From Naasia aerilata (GTDB taxonomy: Bacteria > Actinomycetota > Actinomycetes > Actinomycetales > Microbacteriaceae): a stretch of 64,000 nt of DNA. Positions 28,855-36,923 of this stretch are shown in pieces. A program made the translations under genes and the position numbers. The notes under the pieces are model-generated. The model was given only the letters and a program-made list of their open reading frames with translations, did not search any database and was not told the origin of the DNA. Where the stretch lies: NCBI RefSeq assembly GCF_030296595.1, contig NZ_AP027731.1:248001-312000 (forward strand), in the 5' to 3' direction. The first letter of the stretch is position 1. Every line of letters starts with the position of its first letter.

Positions 28855-29375
28855 ACGCTTCGCTTGGAAATCTTGAGCACGTCCGCGTCAAATCCGGCCG
28901 TGACCAAGAAGAGCACTCGAGGGTCCCGATCGGGAGAAACCAGCGAGCGTCCGCTGCTGTCCACAACGTCTACTTCGGAAACGTCGACGCACACATAGGC
29001 GGTCACTGCGTTCAGTCGGTCAGTGGAGTCAACACGCTGGATCTGAACCGACTCGACTCGAGTCGCTCCATCCGCGCGAGCTCCTGCCTCCGTGTACTGC
29101 TCGGCAGCGCGCAACCCTTCCTCGAGCGCAGACCCCATGGCCACCGCCTCGTAACGCTCTGGAGCTTTCCCGCCGTCGTGAGCGACGGCGTCTGCCGTCT
29201 CCTCATACCGGCTGTAAGCGTCCTCGACCGCGGCTCTCGCTGCTTCTTCGTCCGCGAAGGGTATCGAAGCTGTGACCCGCGGCGAGCTTTGGGCTGGCGC
29301 CGGTTGAGCACACGCGGTCAGCATCCCCAAGGCAACGAGGAGCACCGCCGCTGTCCTCAGCCGTCGCCCGGGCAT
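28836..29375 (-). CDS. lipoprotein of unknown function
   Basis: About 179 residues. A basic start (MPGRRLRTAAV), a hydrophobic core and the lipobox LTAC give a lipid-anchored extracytoplasmic protein. The mature part is a single charged alpha/beta domain ending SVWADQC and has no family I recognise. The ATG at 29375 is six bases after TACCTT (29387-29382), which supports it over a GTG at 29393. Coupled to the secreted PKD-like protein, with which it may interact at the cell surface. Confidence 0.65.
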   Translation of the reverse strand: MPGRRLRTAAVLLVALGMLTACAQPAPAQSSPRVTASIPFADEEAARAAVEDAYSRYEETADAVAHDGGKAPERYEAVAMGSALEEGLRAAEQYTEAGARADGATRVESVQIQRVDSTDRLNAVTAYVCVDVSEVDVVDSSGRSLVSPDRDPRVLFLVTAGFDADVLKISKRSVWADQC

Positions 29376-29446
29376 GGCAACAAGGTAAGGCACGGGGCGT
29401 AACCTGCGACCCCCTCTCCACAGCGTGCGCTGTAGCGTTTCCTTTC

Positions 29447-30646
29447 GTGGCTGTGCAGGGATCGTGGCGGCGTGCGGCGCACGGGGCGCTGCTCCTCGGT
29501 CCGGATGGCTCGGCCGGGACGACGATCTTCGCCGAGATGACGGCGCTCGCCGACCAATCCGGCGCGATCAACCTCGGACAGGGGTTCCCCGACTACGACG
29601 GCCCCGACGAGGTGCTCGAAGCGGCGCGCGCGGCGATCGCGTCCGGGCTCAACCAGTACCCGCCCGGCATGGGCATGCCGGTGCTGCGCGAGGCGATCGC
29701 CGAGCACCAGCAGCGCTTCTACGGGCTGGAGTTCGACCCGCTGACCGAGGTCCTCGTCACGGCGGGCGCCACCGAGGCGCTCGCGTCGACCATCCTCGCC
29801 CTGGTCGAGGACGGCGACGAGGTGCTCACCTTCGAGCCCTTCTACGACGCGTACGGGGCGGTCATCGAGCTTGCCAACGCGGCGCATCGGACGGTGCCGC
29901 TGCGGGGCGAGGGCTTCCAGCCCGATCCCGACGAGCTGCGGGCGGCCGTGACCGACCGGACCCGGCTCATCCTGGTCAACGATCCGCACAACCCAACCGG
30001 GACCGTGCTGACGCCGGAGATCCGCGCCCTGCTCGTGGAGCTGGCCCACCAGCACGACGCCATCCTCGTGACCGACGAGGTGTACGAGCACCTGGTCTAC
30101 GACGGTGAGCGCCACGTGCCGCTCGCGAGCCTGCCGGGAGCACGGGAGCGGACGGTCAGCATCTCCTCGGGCGGCAAGACGTTCAGCACGACGGGCTGGA
30201 AGATCGGCTGGATCACCGCGCCCGCGGAGATCGTGCGCGCGATCGTCGCCGTGAAGCAGTTCCTGACGTTCGTGAACGGAGGGCCGTTCCAGCCGGCGAT
30301 CGCCGCGGGGCTCCGCCTTCCGGACTCCTTCTTCACGGGCCTGGTCGCCGACATGCAGCGGAAGCGCGACCTGCTGGCCAGCGGACTGCAGGCGGCCGGG
30401 TTCTCGCTCACGCTGCCCGCGGCCGGCTACTTCATCGTCGCGGACGCGTCGGCTCTCGGATACGAGGACGGCGCCGCGTTCTGCCGTCGCCTCCCCCAGC
30501 TCGCCGGAGTCGCCGGCGTCCCGATCTCCGCCTTCTGCCACGCCGACATGGCGGGCCAGTACCGGTCGCTGGTGCGGTTCGCGTTCTGCAAGCGCCTCGA
30601 CGTCCTCGAGCGAGCTGCGGCCCAGCTCGCCGGGCTCCGGGCGTAG
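29447..30646 (+). CDS. class I/II PLP-dependent aminotransferase
   Basis: Aminotransferase of 399 residues of the fold-type I group that includes methionine and kynurenine aminotransferases. LGQGFPDYDGP and LNQYPPGMGMPVLREAIAEH form the substrate and dimer side. NDPHNPTG and VTDEVYEHLVYDGE hold the PLP-ring residues, SSGGKTFSTTGWKIGW has the Schiff-base Lys, and LVRFAFCKRLD the carboxylate-binding Arg. The GTG start is eight bases after TAGCGT (29433-29438). The amino donor is not predictable. Confidence 0.9.
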   Translation: MAVQGSWRRAAHGALLLGPDGSAGTTIFAEMTALADQSGAINLGQGFPDYDGPDEVLEAARAAIASGLNQYPPGMGMPVLREAIAEHQQRFYGLEFDPLTEVLVTAGATEALASTILALVEDGDEVLTFEPFYDAYGAVIELANAAHRTVPLRGEGFQPDPDELRAAVTDRTRLILVNDPHNPTGTVLTPEIRALLVELAHQHDAILVTDEVYEHLVYDGERHVPLASLPGARERTVSISSGGKTFSTTGWKIGWITAPAEIVRAIVAVKQFLTFVNGGPFQPAIAAGLRLPDSFFTGLVADMQRKRDLLASGLQAAGFSLTLPAAGYFIVADASALGYEDGAAFCRRLPQLAGVAGVPISAFCHADMAGQYRSLVRFAFCKRLDVLERAAAQLAGLRA

Positions 30647-30693
30647 GCCGGCGAGCCGTCCAGGTGAGGGCGGCCCCTGCGCCCGACTGCTCT

Positions 30694-30798
30694 CGCTCAG
30701 CAGGCACCTTCCTACTTCAGCAGGCCCGACCGGGCCGATCCAGCCTGCTGGACGCGGATGCCACCTGCTGAGCGACGGTGGACCAGCCCTTCAGCAGG
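30694..30798. repeat. nested intergenic palindrome, CAGCAGG motif
   Basis: The outer arms CGCTCAGCAGG (30694-30704) and CCTGCTGAGCG (30764-30774) enclose an inner pair, CAGCAGG (30718-30724) and CCTGCTG (30744-30750), round a GGCCCGACCGGGCC core. A further CAGCAGG is at 30792-30798. The order is A-A-A'-A'-A. It lies between convergent genes (aminotransferase and nitrilase), inside a 224-bp spacer where I see nothing else. Confidence 0.7.
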
Positions 30799-30870
30799 AC
30801 ATTGTGCAGTCAGCACGACGACACACGCCCGTCCTCCCACCTAGCGCAGGAAGTGATGCTGGGTGACTCG

Positions 30871-31692
30871 TCAGCCGCCGGGCTGGAGGGGCTCCACGCG
30901 GAAGCGGCGGAGGGACAGCGCGGGATTCTTGGCGCGCACGTCGGCGAGGCGCTGGCGGGAGATCCAGGCGACCGCCACATCCGTCGCCTCGCCGATCTCG
31001 ACCATGTGCACGCCCATCGGCCCGACGATGAGGCTGTTGCCGACCCCGATCGGGGGCGCGTGGTCGGCGGCCGCCACGTAGATGGTGTTCTCGATCGCGC
31101 GGGCGGTGACCAGGGTCCGCCAGTGGTGCTCCTTGAGCGGGCCGCGCACCCACTCGGCGGGCACCAGCACGAGCTCCGCGCCCGCATCGACGAGCCTGCG
31201 GGTGACCTCCGGGAAGCGGATGTCGTAGCAGGTCTGCATCCCGACCTTGATGCCGCCCACCTCGAAGATGTCCGGATCCTCGATGTCGCCGGGGACCACC
31301 CAGTCGCTCTCCCTCTGGCCGAAGGCGTCGTAGAGGTGCAGCTTGCGATAGGTGGCCAGGATCCCGCCGCCGTTGACCGCCACCAGGGTGTTGGAGAAGC
31401 GGGGGCCCTTGCCGATCTGCTCGACCATGCCGGCGACGAGGGTCGCCTGAAGGCGCCCCGCAAGCTGGATGAGAGAGGACACGAAGCGCCCGTCGAGCGG
31501 CTGCGCGTTCACGGCGAAGCTGCCGTCCATCGGGTCCGAGAAGTACGAGGAGTACTCGGGCAGCACGATGAGGGACGCCCCGCGCTGCGCCGCGAGGTGG
31601 GCGAGACCGGTGATCCGGGCAAGGTTCTCGACGGCGTCGCGGCCGGGCGCGAACTGCGCCACCGCCACGCCGAGCTGCGCGTCCGCACTCAT
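30871..31692 (-). CDS. nitrilase-superfamily carbon-nitrogen hydrolase (amidase)
   Basis: Amidase of 273 residues. The Glu-Lys-Cys triad is complete: Glu in IVLPEYSSY, Lys in YRKLHLYD and Cys in MQTCYDIRFPE, with a late Glu in AENTIYVAAA. It resembles Nit-type omega-amidases or ureidopropionase-like enzymes; substrate unknown. The ATG at 31692 lies six bases after TAGGCT (31704-31699), leaderless. Confidence 0.88.
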   Translation of the reverse strand: MSADAQLGVAVAQFAPGRDAVENLARITGLAHLAAQRGASLIVLPEYSSYFSDPMDGSFAVNAQPLDGRFVSSLIQLAGRLQATLVAGMVEQIGKGPRFSNTLVAVNGGGILATYRKLHLYDAFGQRESDWVVPGDIEDPDIFEVGGIKVGMQTCYDIRFPEVTRRLVDAGAELVLVPAEWVRGPLKEHHWRTLVTARAIENTIYVAAADHAPPIGVGNSLIVGPMGVHMVEIGEATDVAVAWISRQRLADVRAKNPALSLRRFRVEPLQPGG

Positions 31693-31754
31693 GCGGTCAG
31701 CCTAGCCGGGCGGCTCTCCGGCTCGCCTGGCCGCCCTCGCCCGCCGCGCCTCAA

Positions 31755-31814
31755 CCGCATCACTTCGGACTGACCGCAACCGGAGACCGATGCGGTCAGT
31801 CCGAAGTGATGCGG
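31755..31814. repeat. perfect 24-bp intergenic palindrome
   Basis: The arms 31755-31778 (begins CCGCATCACTTCGGACTG) and 31791-31814 are perfect inverse complements round a 12-base loop. It sits directly beside a second, unrelated palindrome (31844-31898) in the spacer between azoR and the nitrilase gene, both on the minus strand. Confidence 0.85.
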
Positions 31815-31843
31815 GAGCAGCTCGACGGTCGACTGCAACCGTG

Positions 31844-31898
31844 CGGACGTGTCGCAACCGTGCACCGTTGCGACACGTCCGTCCGGATGCGACACGCC
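31844..31898. repeat. GTGTCGCA palindrome, copy 1 of 3
   Basis: CGGACGTGTCGCAAC (31844-31858) pairs with 31867-31881, followed by an outer copy TGCGACACGCC (31888-31898) that abuts the azoR stop at 31899. The outer left copy is degenerate. Same family as 33076-33144 and 36830-36898. Confidence 0.8.
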
Positions 31899-32552
31899 TC
31901 AGAAGGCGGCCGCCAGGGCCGCGCGGCCGAACGAGCGGGCCGCCTGCCGGGCCTCGGCGTGCGCACGGCGGCGGCCCTCGGCGGCGTCCGCAGTCGCGAG
32001 GTTCGGCCGGAAGGCGACCGACGTGATGTCCTCGATGCCCGCCCAGCGCAGCCAGTCCTCGAAGTAGGGCTGCTGGAAGTCGCTTCCGAACGACGCCGGA
32101 CGGCCGGGACCGTACACCGCACTCGTGTAGACGACGGCCGCGCTCTTGCCCTCGAGCAGGCCCGTGTAGCCGGCGTCCGGGTCGAAGCCGAACACCATGC
32201 CGGGCTGGCTCACCACGTCGATGAACTGCTTGAGGATGTACGGGACGCCGGCGTTCCACATCGGGACGCTGAACAGGTAGAGGTCCGCGGCGGCGAAGCG
32301 CTCGAACGCGAGCCGGGCCCGGTGCCACGCGGTCTCCTGCGGGCCGACGGGATTCTCGCCGGCGAAGATCCGCATCTTGGCCCCGGCGCCGTCCGGCCCG
32401 AAGGACGGAAGCGTCCCGTCCCAGAGATCCCAGGTCTCGATGGCGACCTCGGGACGGGCGGTTCGAAAGGAGTCGAGGAACTCGGCGGCCAAAGCCAAGG
32501 ACTCCGATGCTTCGCCACGGGGCGAGGCGGAGATGTGCAACAGGGTGGTCAT
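31899..32552 (-). CDS. azoR: FMN-dependent NADH:quinone/azo oxidoreductase
   Basis: Flavodoxin-fold reductase of 217 residues that uses NADH to reduce quinones and azo compounds in two-electron steps. The FMN phosphate loop is LHISASPRGEASESLALA near the start, FSVPMWNAGVPYILKQFID is the flavin ring loop, and SAVYGPG follows. AGGAGGAAGAC immediately before the ATG at 32552 decides the start. It is divergent from a MarR regulator whose two palindromic sites cover the azoR promoter, so it is probably derepressed by quinones or electrophiles. Confidence 0.92.
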   Translation of the reverse strand: MTTLLHISASPRGEASESLALAAEFLDSFRTARPEVAIETWDLWDGTLPSFGPDGAGAKMRIFAGENPVGPQETAWHRARLAFERFAAADLYLFSVPMWNAGVPYILKQFIDVVSQPGMVFGFDPDAGYTGLLEGKSAAVVYTSAVYGPGRPASFGSDFQQPYFEDWLRWAGIEDITSVAFRPNLATADAAEGRRRAHAEARQAARSFGRAALAAAF

Positions 32553-32580
32553 GTCTTCCTCCTGAGGAAGGTCGGTTTGT

Positions 32581-32616
32581 GTGCGTACGCACGCTACTAG
32601 TTGTGTGCGTCTGCAC
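32581..32616. promoter_or_regulatory. two MarR-type operators in the azoR/marR divergent promoter
   Basis: GTGCGTACGCAC (32581-32592) is a perfect palindrome and GTGCGTCTGCAC (32605-32616) a near copy, centred 24 bp apart. On the minus strand TTGCGT (32620-32615), 18 bp and TAGCGT (32596-32591) form the azoR promoter, overlapped by both sites. On the plus strand TAGATT (32625-32630) lies six bases before the marR ATG. One repressor could control both genes. Confidence 0.7.
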
Positions 32617-32636
32617 GCAAGTGTTAGATTCACCCC

Positions 32637-33065
32637 ATGACCTCCACGGATGCGGAACGGGCCTGGGGCGCCCTCCTGCGGGTGCACGCCCGCCTCGTGC
32701 CGACCCTCGACCGCGCGCTTCAAGCCGGGGCAGGCCTCTCCCTCGCCTGGTACGACGTGCTGCTCGAGCTCTCCTCAGCCGGCGGACGGCTGCGGATGAG
32801 CGAGCTCGGCGAACGGGTCGTCCTCAGTCGCACCCGGGTCAGCCGGATCGTCGACGAGCTGGCCGCCGCAGGCCTCGTCGTCCGGGAGGCGAATCCGGAC
32901 GATGGCCGCTCCTCCTTCGCGCTGCTGACCGAGGAGGGACGCCGTCGGTTCCGGGACGCCGCACGCGTCTACCGTGCCGGCATCGCGCGCGAGATCGGCG
33001 GCCGCCTGGATCCGAGCGCCCAGCGCGCGCTCGCCGAGACTCTGGAGCGCCTGCTCGACGACTGA
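32637..33065 (+). CDS. MarR-family transcriptional regulator
   Basis: Winged-helix dimer of 142 residues. Helix-turn-helix and wing segments are LRMSELGERVVLSRTRVSRIVDEL and LVVREANPDDGRSSFALLTEEG. No Cys, so sensing should be by ligand binding rather than thiol oxidation. It is divergent from azoR, with paired palindromes between them that fit a local repressor. The ATG at 32637 is leaderless by the TAGATT box six bases upstream. Confidence 0.88.
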   Translation: MTSTDAERAWGALLRVHARLVPTLDRALQAGAGLSLAWYDVLLELSSAGGRLRMSELGERVVLSRTRVSRIVDELAAAGLVVREANPDDGRSSFALLTEEGRRRFRDAARVYRAGIAREIGGRLDPSAQRALAETLERLLDD

Positions 33066-33075
33066 CCGGGCCGAT

Positions 33076-33144
33076 GCGTCGCATCCGGGCGGACATGTCG
33101 CATCGGTGCGCCGTTGCGACACGTCCGCATGGTTGCGACACGCC
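33076..33144. repeat. GTGTCGCA palindrome, copy 2 of 3
   Basis: Four copies of one motif, in the order A-A-A'-A': GCGTCGCATCC (33076-33086), GCGGACATGTCGCATCGG (33089-33106), CCGTTGCGACACGTCCGC (33111-33128) and TTGCGACACGCC (33133-33144). It lies between convergent marR and response-regulator genes, eleven bases after the marR stop. Confidence 0.85.
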
Positions 33145-33175
33145 CGCTCGGCAGAGGCGGCCGCCGGCCGCGCGT

Positions 33176-33847
33176 TCAGTCGCCGAGTCCCGCCTGGCGG
33201 GCTCGGATCGTCGCCTGCACCCGGTCGGCGACCTGCAGCTTGGCGAAGATGCTGGTCAGGTGGTTCTTCACGGTCTTCGAGCTGAGGAACAGCGTCTGGG
33301 CGATCTCGGTGTTCGTGCGGCCGTCGGCGAGGAGATCGAGGATCTCGCGCTCCCGCTGGGTCAGGTCGGGGAACGGCTTCGCGTCCGGCTGCGGCGGGGC
33401 GGTGAGGAAGCGGCGGATGCGGCTCGCGACGCCGGCGCCGTACGCCGCCTCACCTCGAGCCACAGAGCGCACGGCCGCGAGGAACTGGGCGCCGCCCGTC
33501 CCCTTGAGCACATACCCGCGCGCACCGGCGCGGAGGGCGGCGAAGACCGACGCGTCGTCGTCGCTCATCGTGAGGACCAGGACGCCGAGCTCAGGGCGCT
33601 GATCGATGAGCCTCCGGGTCGCGTCGAGGCCGGAGAGCCCGGGCATCACGAGGTCCATCACGACGACGTCGGGGTCGAGCTCGAGGGCGAGGGCGATGCC
33701 CTCCTCGCCGTTCGACGCCTCCCCCACCACGGTGGCGCCACCGAGATCCTCCAGCAGAGCGCGGAGGCCGTGCCGGAGCAGCGGGTGGTCGTCCACCAGC
33801 ACCACCCGCAGCGGTTCCTCGTCCATCCACTCCTCCGGCGACGTCAC
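33176..33847 (-). CDS. NarL/FixJ-type response regulator
   Basis: Response regulator of 223 residues: receiver domain with acidic pocket VVLVDDHPLLRHG, phosphorylated Asp in VVVMDLVMPGLSG (near residue 62), conserved Thr/Ser in LVLTMSD and Lys in GYVLKGTG, then a C-terminal LuxR-type helix-turn-helix (LTQREREILDLLADGRTNTEIAQ onward, split by position 170-220). The GTG start overlaps the histidine-kinase stop (GTGA), so kinase and regulator are coupled. Start could also be the ATG at 33826. Confidence 0.9.
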   Translation of the reverse strand: MTSPEEWMDEEPLRVVLVDDHPLLRHGLRALLEDLGGATVVGEASNGEEGIALALELDPDVVVMDLVMPGLSGLDATRRLIDQRPELGVLVLTMSDDDASVFAALRAGARGYVLKGTGGAQFLAAVRSVARGEAAYGAGVASRIRRFLTAPPQPDAKPFPDLTQREREILDLLADGRTNTEIAQTLFLSSKTVKNHLTSIFAKLQVADRVQATIRARQAGLGD

Positions 33848-35801
33848 AGCGGAAGCTCCGCCTCGACCATGGTGCCGCCTTCGGCGCGTGGACGCCGCAC
33901 CAGCTCGCCGCCGAGCTCGACCGCGCGCTCGCGCATGCTGCCGCTGCCGACCCCCTCGCGGATCTCCTCGGGCAGGCCCCGTCCGTCGTCGGCCACCTGC
34001 AGGCGCAGTCGGTCTCCCCGGGCCGAGGCGGTGATCACCACCTCGCGCGCCTGAGCATGCTTCAGCGCGTTGGTGAGGGCCTCCTGCACGATCCGATAGG
34101 CCGCGACCTCGACCGCGGCGGACAGTCCGGGCAGCGGGCCATCGGGCGTCCGCACGCTGATGTCCGGTCCCCGCTCCGGCCCCAGGGCCAGATCCTCGAG
34201 CGCGCCCACGAGGCCCAGCTCATCCAGGGCCGCCGGGCGCAGGTCGTGCACCATGCGCCGGACGTCTGCGACGAGAGACTGGGTGAGATCGCGGACGCCG
34301 GCGACCGACGGGGCCAGCTCCGGGGGTGCCTTCGCCGCGATCACGTCGAGCCGGAGGCCGATGGCCGCGAGTCCTGGGCCCAGGCCGTCGTGCAGCTCCC
34401 GGCGGAGGAAGCGGCGCTCCTCCTCCCGGGCCACGACGAGGCGCGCCCGGGACTGCTGCACCTCGCGCGACAGCCGGCCGGCCGCGAGCGCGACCGAGAG
34501 GTGCCGGCCCACCTCGTGCAGGACGGCGAGGTCCGCGTCCGAGAACCGTTCCCCCGGCGACCGGTGCGCGGCTGTGAGCTCCCCTCGGTCCGTCCGCCCG
34601 AGCGCAGCGGGATCCGGATCGCCTCCGGTCCAGGCTCGCCGACGGCGGACACGACGACTCCGTCGGCGTCGGCGATCGCCACCGCGGGCAGCCGCAGTGC
34701 CCGAGCAAGGGTCTCGGCGGCACCATCCAGCAGCCCGCCGGCGTCCGCGGACGCCTCGAGGCGGCGACCGAGCGTCGACAGGGCGGCAGCAGGATCGCCG
34801 CGGGAACCGAACAGGAGGCGGGCCGCGGCGCGCTGCAGCAGGTCCCGCAGCGGGGCGAAGGCGACCGCGACGACCGCCGTGCCGATCAGGGGGACGACCA
34901 CGCCGCCCTCGGTGCCGAGCAGGGTGTGGAAGGTGGCCACCACCCCGAGGTAGATCGCCAGGAGGATCGCGGTCACCAGGGCGTAGACGACCGTGCGCCG
35001 CAGGTACACCTCCACGTCGAAGAGGCGGTACCGGAAGATCGAGACGGCGACGCCGATGGGCAGCAGGGGCAGCGCGACCGCCATGAGAGTGGTGCCGACG
35101 GGCGAGTAGGACGGCAGCAGCCCGTCGGCGACCAGCGCGGCCGCGAGGAGGACGGCCGCCGTGAGCACGGGGAGCAGCTGTCGCCGGACGAGGGGGTCGG
35201 GCCGACGGAGCCGTGCGGCCAGCGCCCACACCCCGGCGACCGCGATGACGATGATGAGCACCGTGAACGCCGGCGCCATGACCGTGTCGGTCGGGACGAA
35301 GCCCACGGGGTTGGGGGTCTCCCGGCCCCACACCCACACCACGTCGCGGAACATGAGCAGCACGAGATCGACCGCGATCGCCACCGCGATGAGCACCCCG
35401 ACCGGACGCCAGCGCGGGGAGGGCAGCCGGCCGTCGGGCACGAGCAGCGGGAGGAAGAGGAGTGGGCCGAGGCCGGCGAAGAAGATCCAGTTCGAGACCC
35501 AGCCGGCCAGCTCGGCACCCGGCCAGGCCTCCTGCTCGCCCAGCGCGGCATAGCCTCCCGTCAGCGCCTGCAGCGCGAGGCCGGCGCCTCCGATGCAGAA
35601 CAGCCAGCCGACGCGGTGCCGGGGCCGCCGGGCGACGATGAGGGCTCCTACCGCGGGATAGGTGACCCCCACGACCGCGTCGACGACAAGGTAGCCGATC
35701 TCGGGCACCCGAGCGGCGACCGCCAGGGCGGAGCCGACGAGGACCGCGAGGAGGGCTCCTGCGGGGATCGCCCAGGGCCAGCGCGACACGGCAGGGTGCA
35801 T
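33844..35801 (-). CDS. membrane sensor histidine kinase (HisKA_3 type), frame broken as given
   Basis: Kinase of about 652 residues. Some eight helices fill the first 300 residues and form a membrane sensor without a large outer loop. A GAF-like region follows (LSTLGRRLEASADAGGLLDG), then the H-box REELRRE-like stretch with phosphorylated His in RRELHDGLGPG, and the ATP site (LTNALKHA, DDGRG, GSGSMRERA). The frame is lost at CCCC 34581-34584; one added base joins RTEGELTAAHR. The ATG at 35801, behind GGAGAGGA, is chosen as start. It pairs with the response regulator at 33176. Confidence 0.85.
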
Positions 35802-35830
35802 GCGTTCATCCTCTCCACTCCCATCCCCGC

Positions 35831-35920
35831 ACCGGAATAGGACCCGGGTCCCGATCCGCATGGGACCCTCGGCCGCCGAGAATCTTCGCGCGGATCAGGA
35901 CCGGAACAGGACCCGGGCCT
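35831..35920. promoter_or_regulatory. paired direct repeats between kinase and CPBP genes
   Basis: ACCGGAATAGGACCCGGGTC (35831-35850) and CCGGAACAGGACCCGGGCCT (35901-35920) are direct repeats offset by 69 bp. The first holds a perfect palindrome GGACCCGGGTCC. They lie between the divergent sensor kinase and CPBP genes and are candidate binding sites for the response regulator, which would explain their position. Confidence 0.45.
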
Positions 35921-35957
35921 CAGGCGTCCGGACCGCCGTCCGCGCTGGACTGGGGCA

Positions 35958-36824
35958 ATGACCACCACACTTCCCACCCCCGTCTCAGCCCGCCTCTCCA
36001 CCCGGCAGCAGGTCGCCGTCTTCGGCATCTCGCTCGCCGCCCTCGTCCTGCCCGCCGTCGCCTACGCCGTCTCCCAGGGCGTCGACCTCGCCCACATCGA
36101 CCGGGCGCCGGTCGGCGCTCAGGTCGCCCTGTTCGGCCAGGCGTTCGCCCCGGCTCTCGCCGCGCTCGTCACGTGGGCCGCCTCGGGCCGCCCGCCCGCC
36201 TGGGGATTCCGCAGGACGCCGTGGCGGACCCTGCCCGCGGCCTGGCTGATCGGACTCCTCGGCACCCTGCTCGCCTACGCCGTTGCCTGGGCCACCGGGA
36301 TCGCCGGCTTCAGCGCCGACCGGCTCGGCGCGATGCTCGGCGTGCCGGCGCCCGTCGCCGCACTGGTCGGGCTCCTTCCCGGCCTGGCGCCGTACATCCT
36401 GCTGGCCCTCGGCGAGCAGCTCGGCTGGAGCTCGTTATTGGTCGCCCGACTCGCCGAGACGCGGTCCCCCGACCGGACCGCGCTGATCTACGGACCGGTC
36501 TGGGCCGCCTTCCACGTCCCGATGATGCTGTTCCTCCCCGGCGGAATCGCCGTGGGGGTTCCCGCAGCGTGGGCGATCCTGATGTTCGCTATCCAGTGCA
36601 TGGCGCTGGCCTTCCCCCTCGTGTGGCTGCGAGTGCGCACCGGAAGCATCTGGCCCGTCCTGGTGCTGCACGCGGCCCTCAACGCCTCGCTCTACTTCGT
36701 CGCCCAGCCTGCGACGGTGCTCGGCCCGGACAGCGGCTGGTTCCTCGGGGAGGGCGGGCTGCTCACCGCGGGCGGTGTCGTCGCCGCGGTTCTCGCCACG
36801 ATTCCGCTCTGGCGGAAGCGCTGA
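35958..36824 (+). CDS. CPBP (CAAX-protease/bacteriocin-processing) family membrane protein, variant active site
   Basis: Protein of 288 residues with eight helices. The second family motif is intact (AAFHVPMM), as is a late H-x3-N (VLHAALNASL). The first motif, usually EExxxR, reads E-Q-L-G-W-S (ALGEQLGWSSLLV), so the second Glu is Gln and the Arg is Ser. It may be an inactive or altered relative of the intramembrane protease. The start is preceded by TGGACT six bases upstream. The neighbouring kinase suggests regulated expression; target unknown. Confidence 0.78.
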   Translation: MTTTLPTPVSARLSTRQQVAVFGISLAALVLPAVAYAVSQGVDLAHIDRAPVGAQVALFGQAFAPALAALVTWAASGRPPAWGFRRTPWRTLPAAWLIGLLGTLLAYAVAWATGIAGFSADRLGAMLGVPAPVAALVGLLPGLAPYILLALGEQLGWSSLLVARLAETRSPDRTALIYGPVWAAFHVPMMLFLPGGIAVGVPAAWAILMFAIQCMALAFPLVWLRVRTGSIWPVLVLHAALNASLYFVAQPATVLGPDSGWFLGEGGLLTAGGVVAAVLATIPLWRKR

Positions 36825-36829
36825 GCAAC

Positions 36830-36898
36830 GCGTCGCATCCGTGCGGACGTGTCGCAGCGGTGCGCCGTTGCGACACGTCCGCTTCGTTGCGACACGCG
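36830..36898. repeat. GTGTCGCA palindrome, copy 3 of 3
   Basis: A-A-A'-A' order: GCGTCGCATCC (36830-36840), GCGGACGTGTCGCAGCGG (36843-36860), CCGTTGCGACACGTCCGC (36865-36882) and TTGCGACACGCG (36887-36898). Both spacing and sequence match copy 2. It fills the gap between the convergent CPBP and ABC exporter genes, five bases after the CPBP stop. Confidence 0.88.
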
Positions 36899-36923
36899 CG
36901 GCCGCCCACGCCGTCTCGCGGAG

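Noticed and set aside
31755-31814. Rho-independent terminator
   Set aside because: A perfect 24-bp stem without a U tract, with a second unrelated palindrome beside it, is atypical.
30694-36898. CRISPR array
   Set aside because: The repeated words are inverted and only a few, with no regular spacers and no cas genes.
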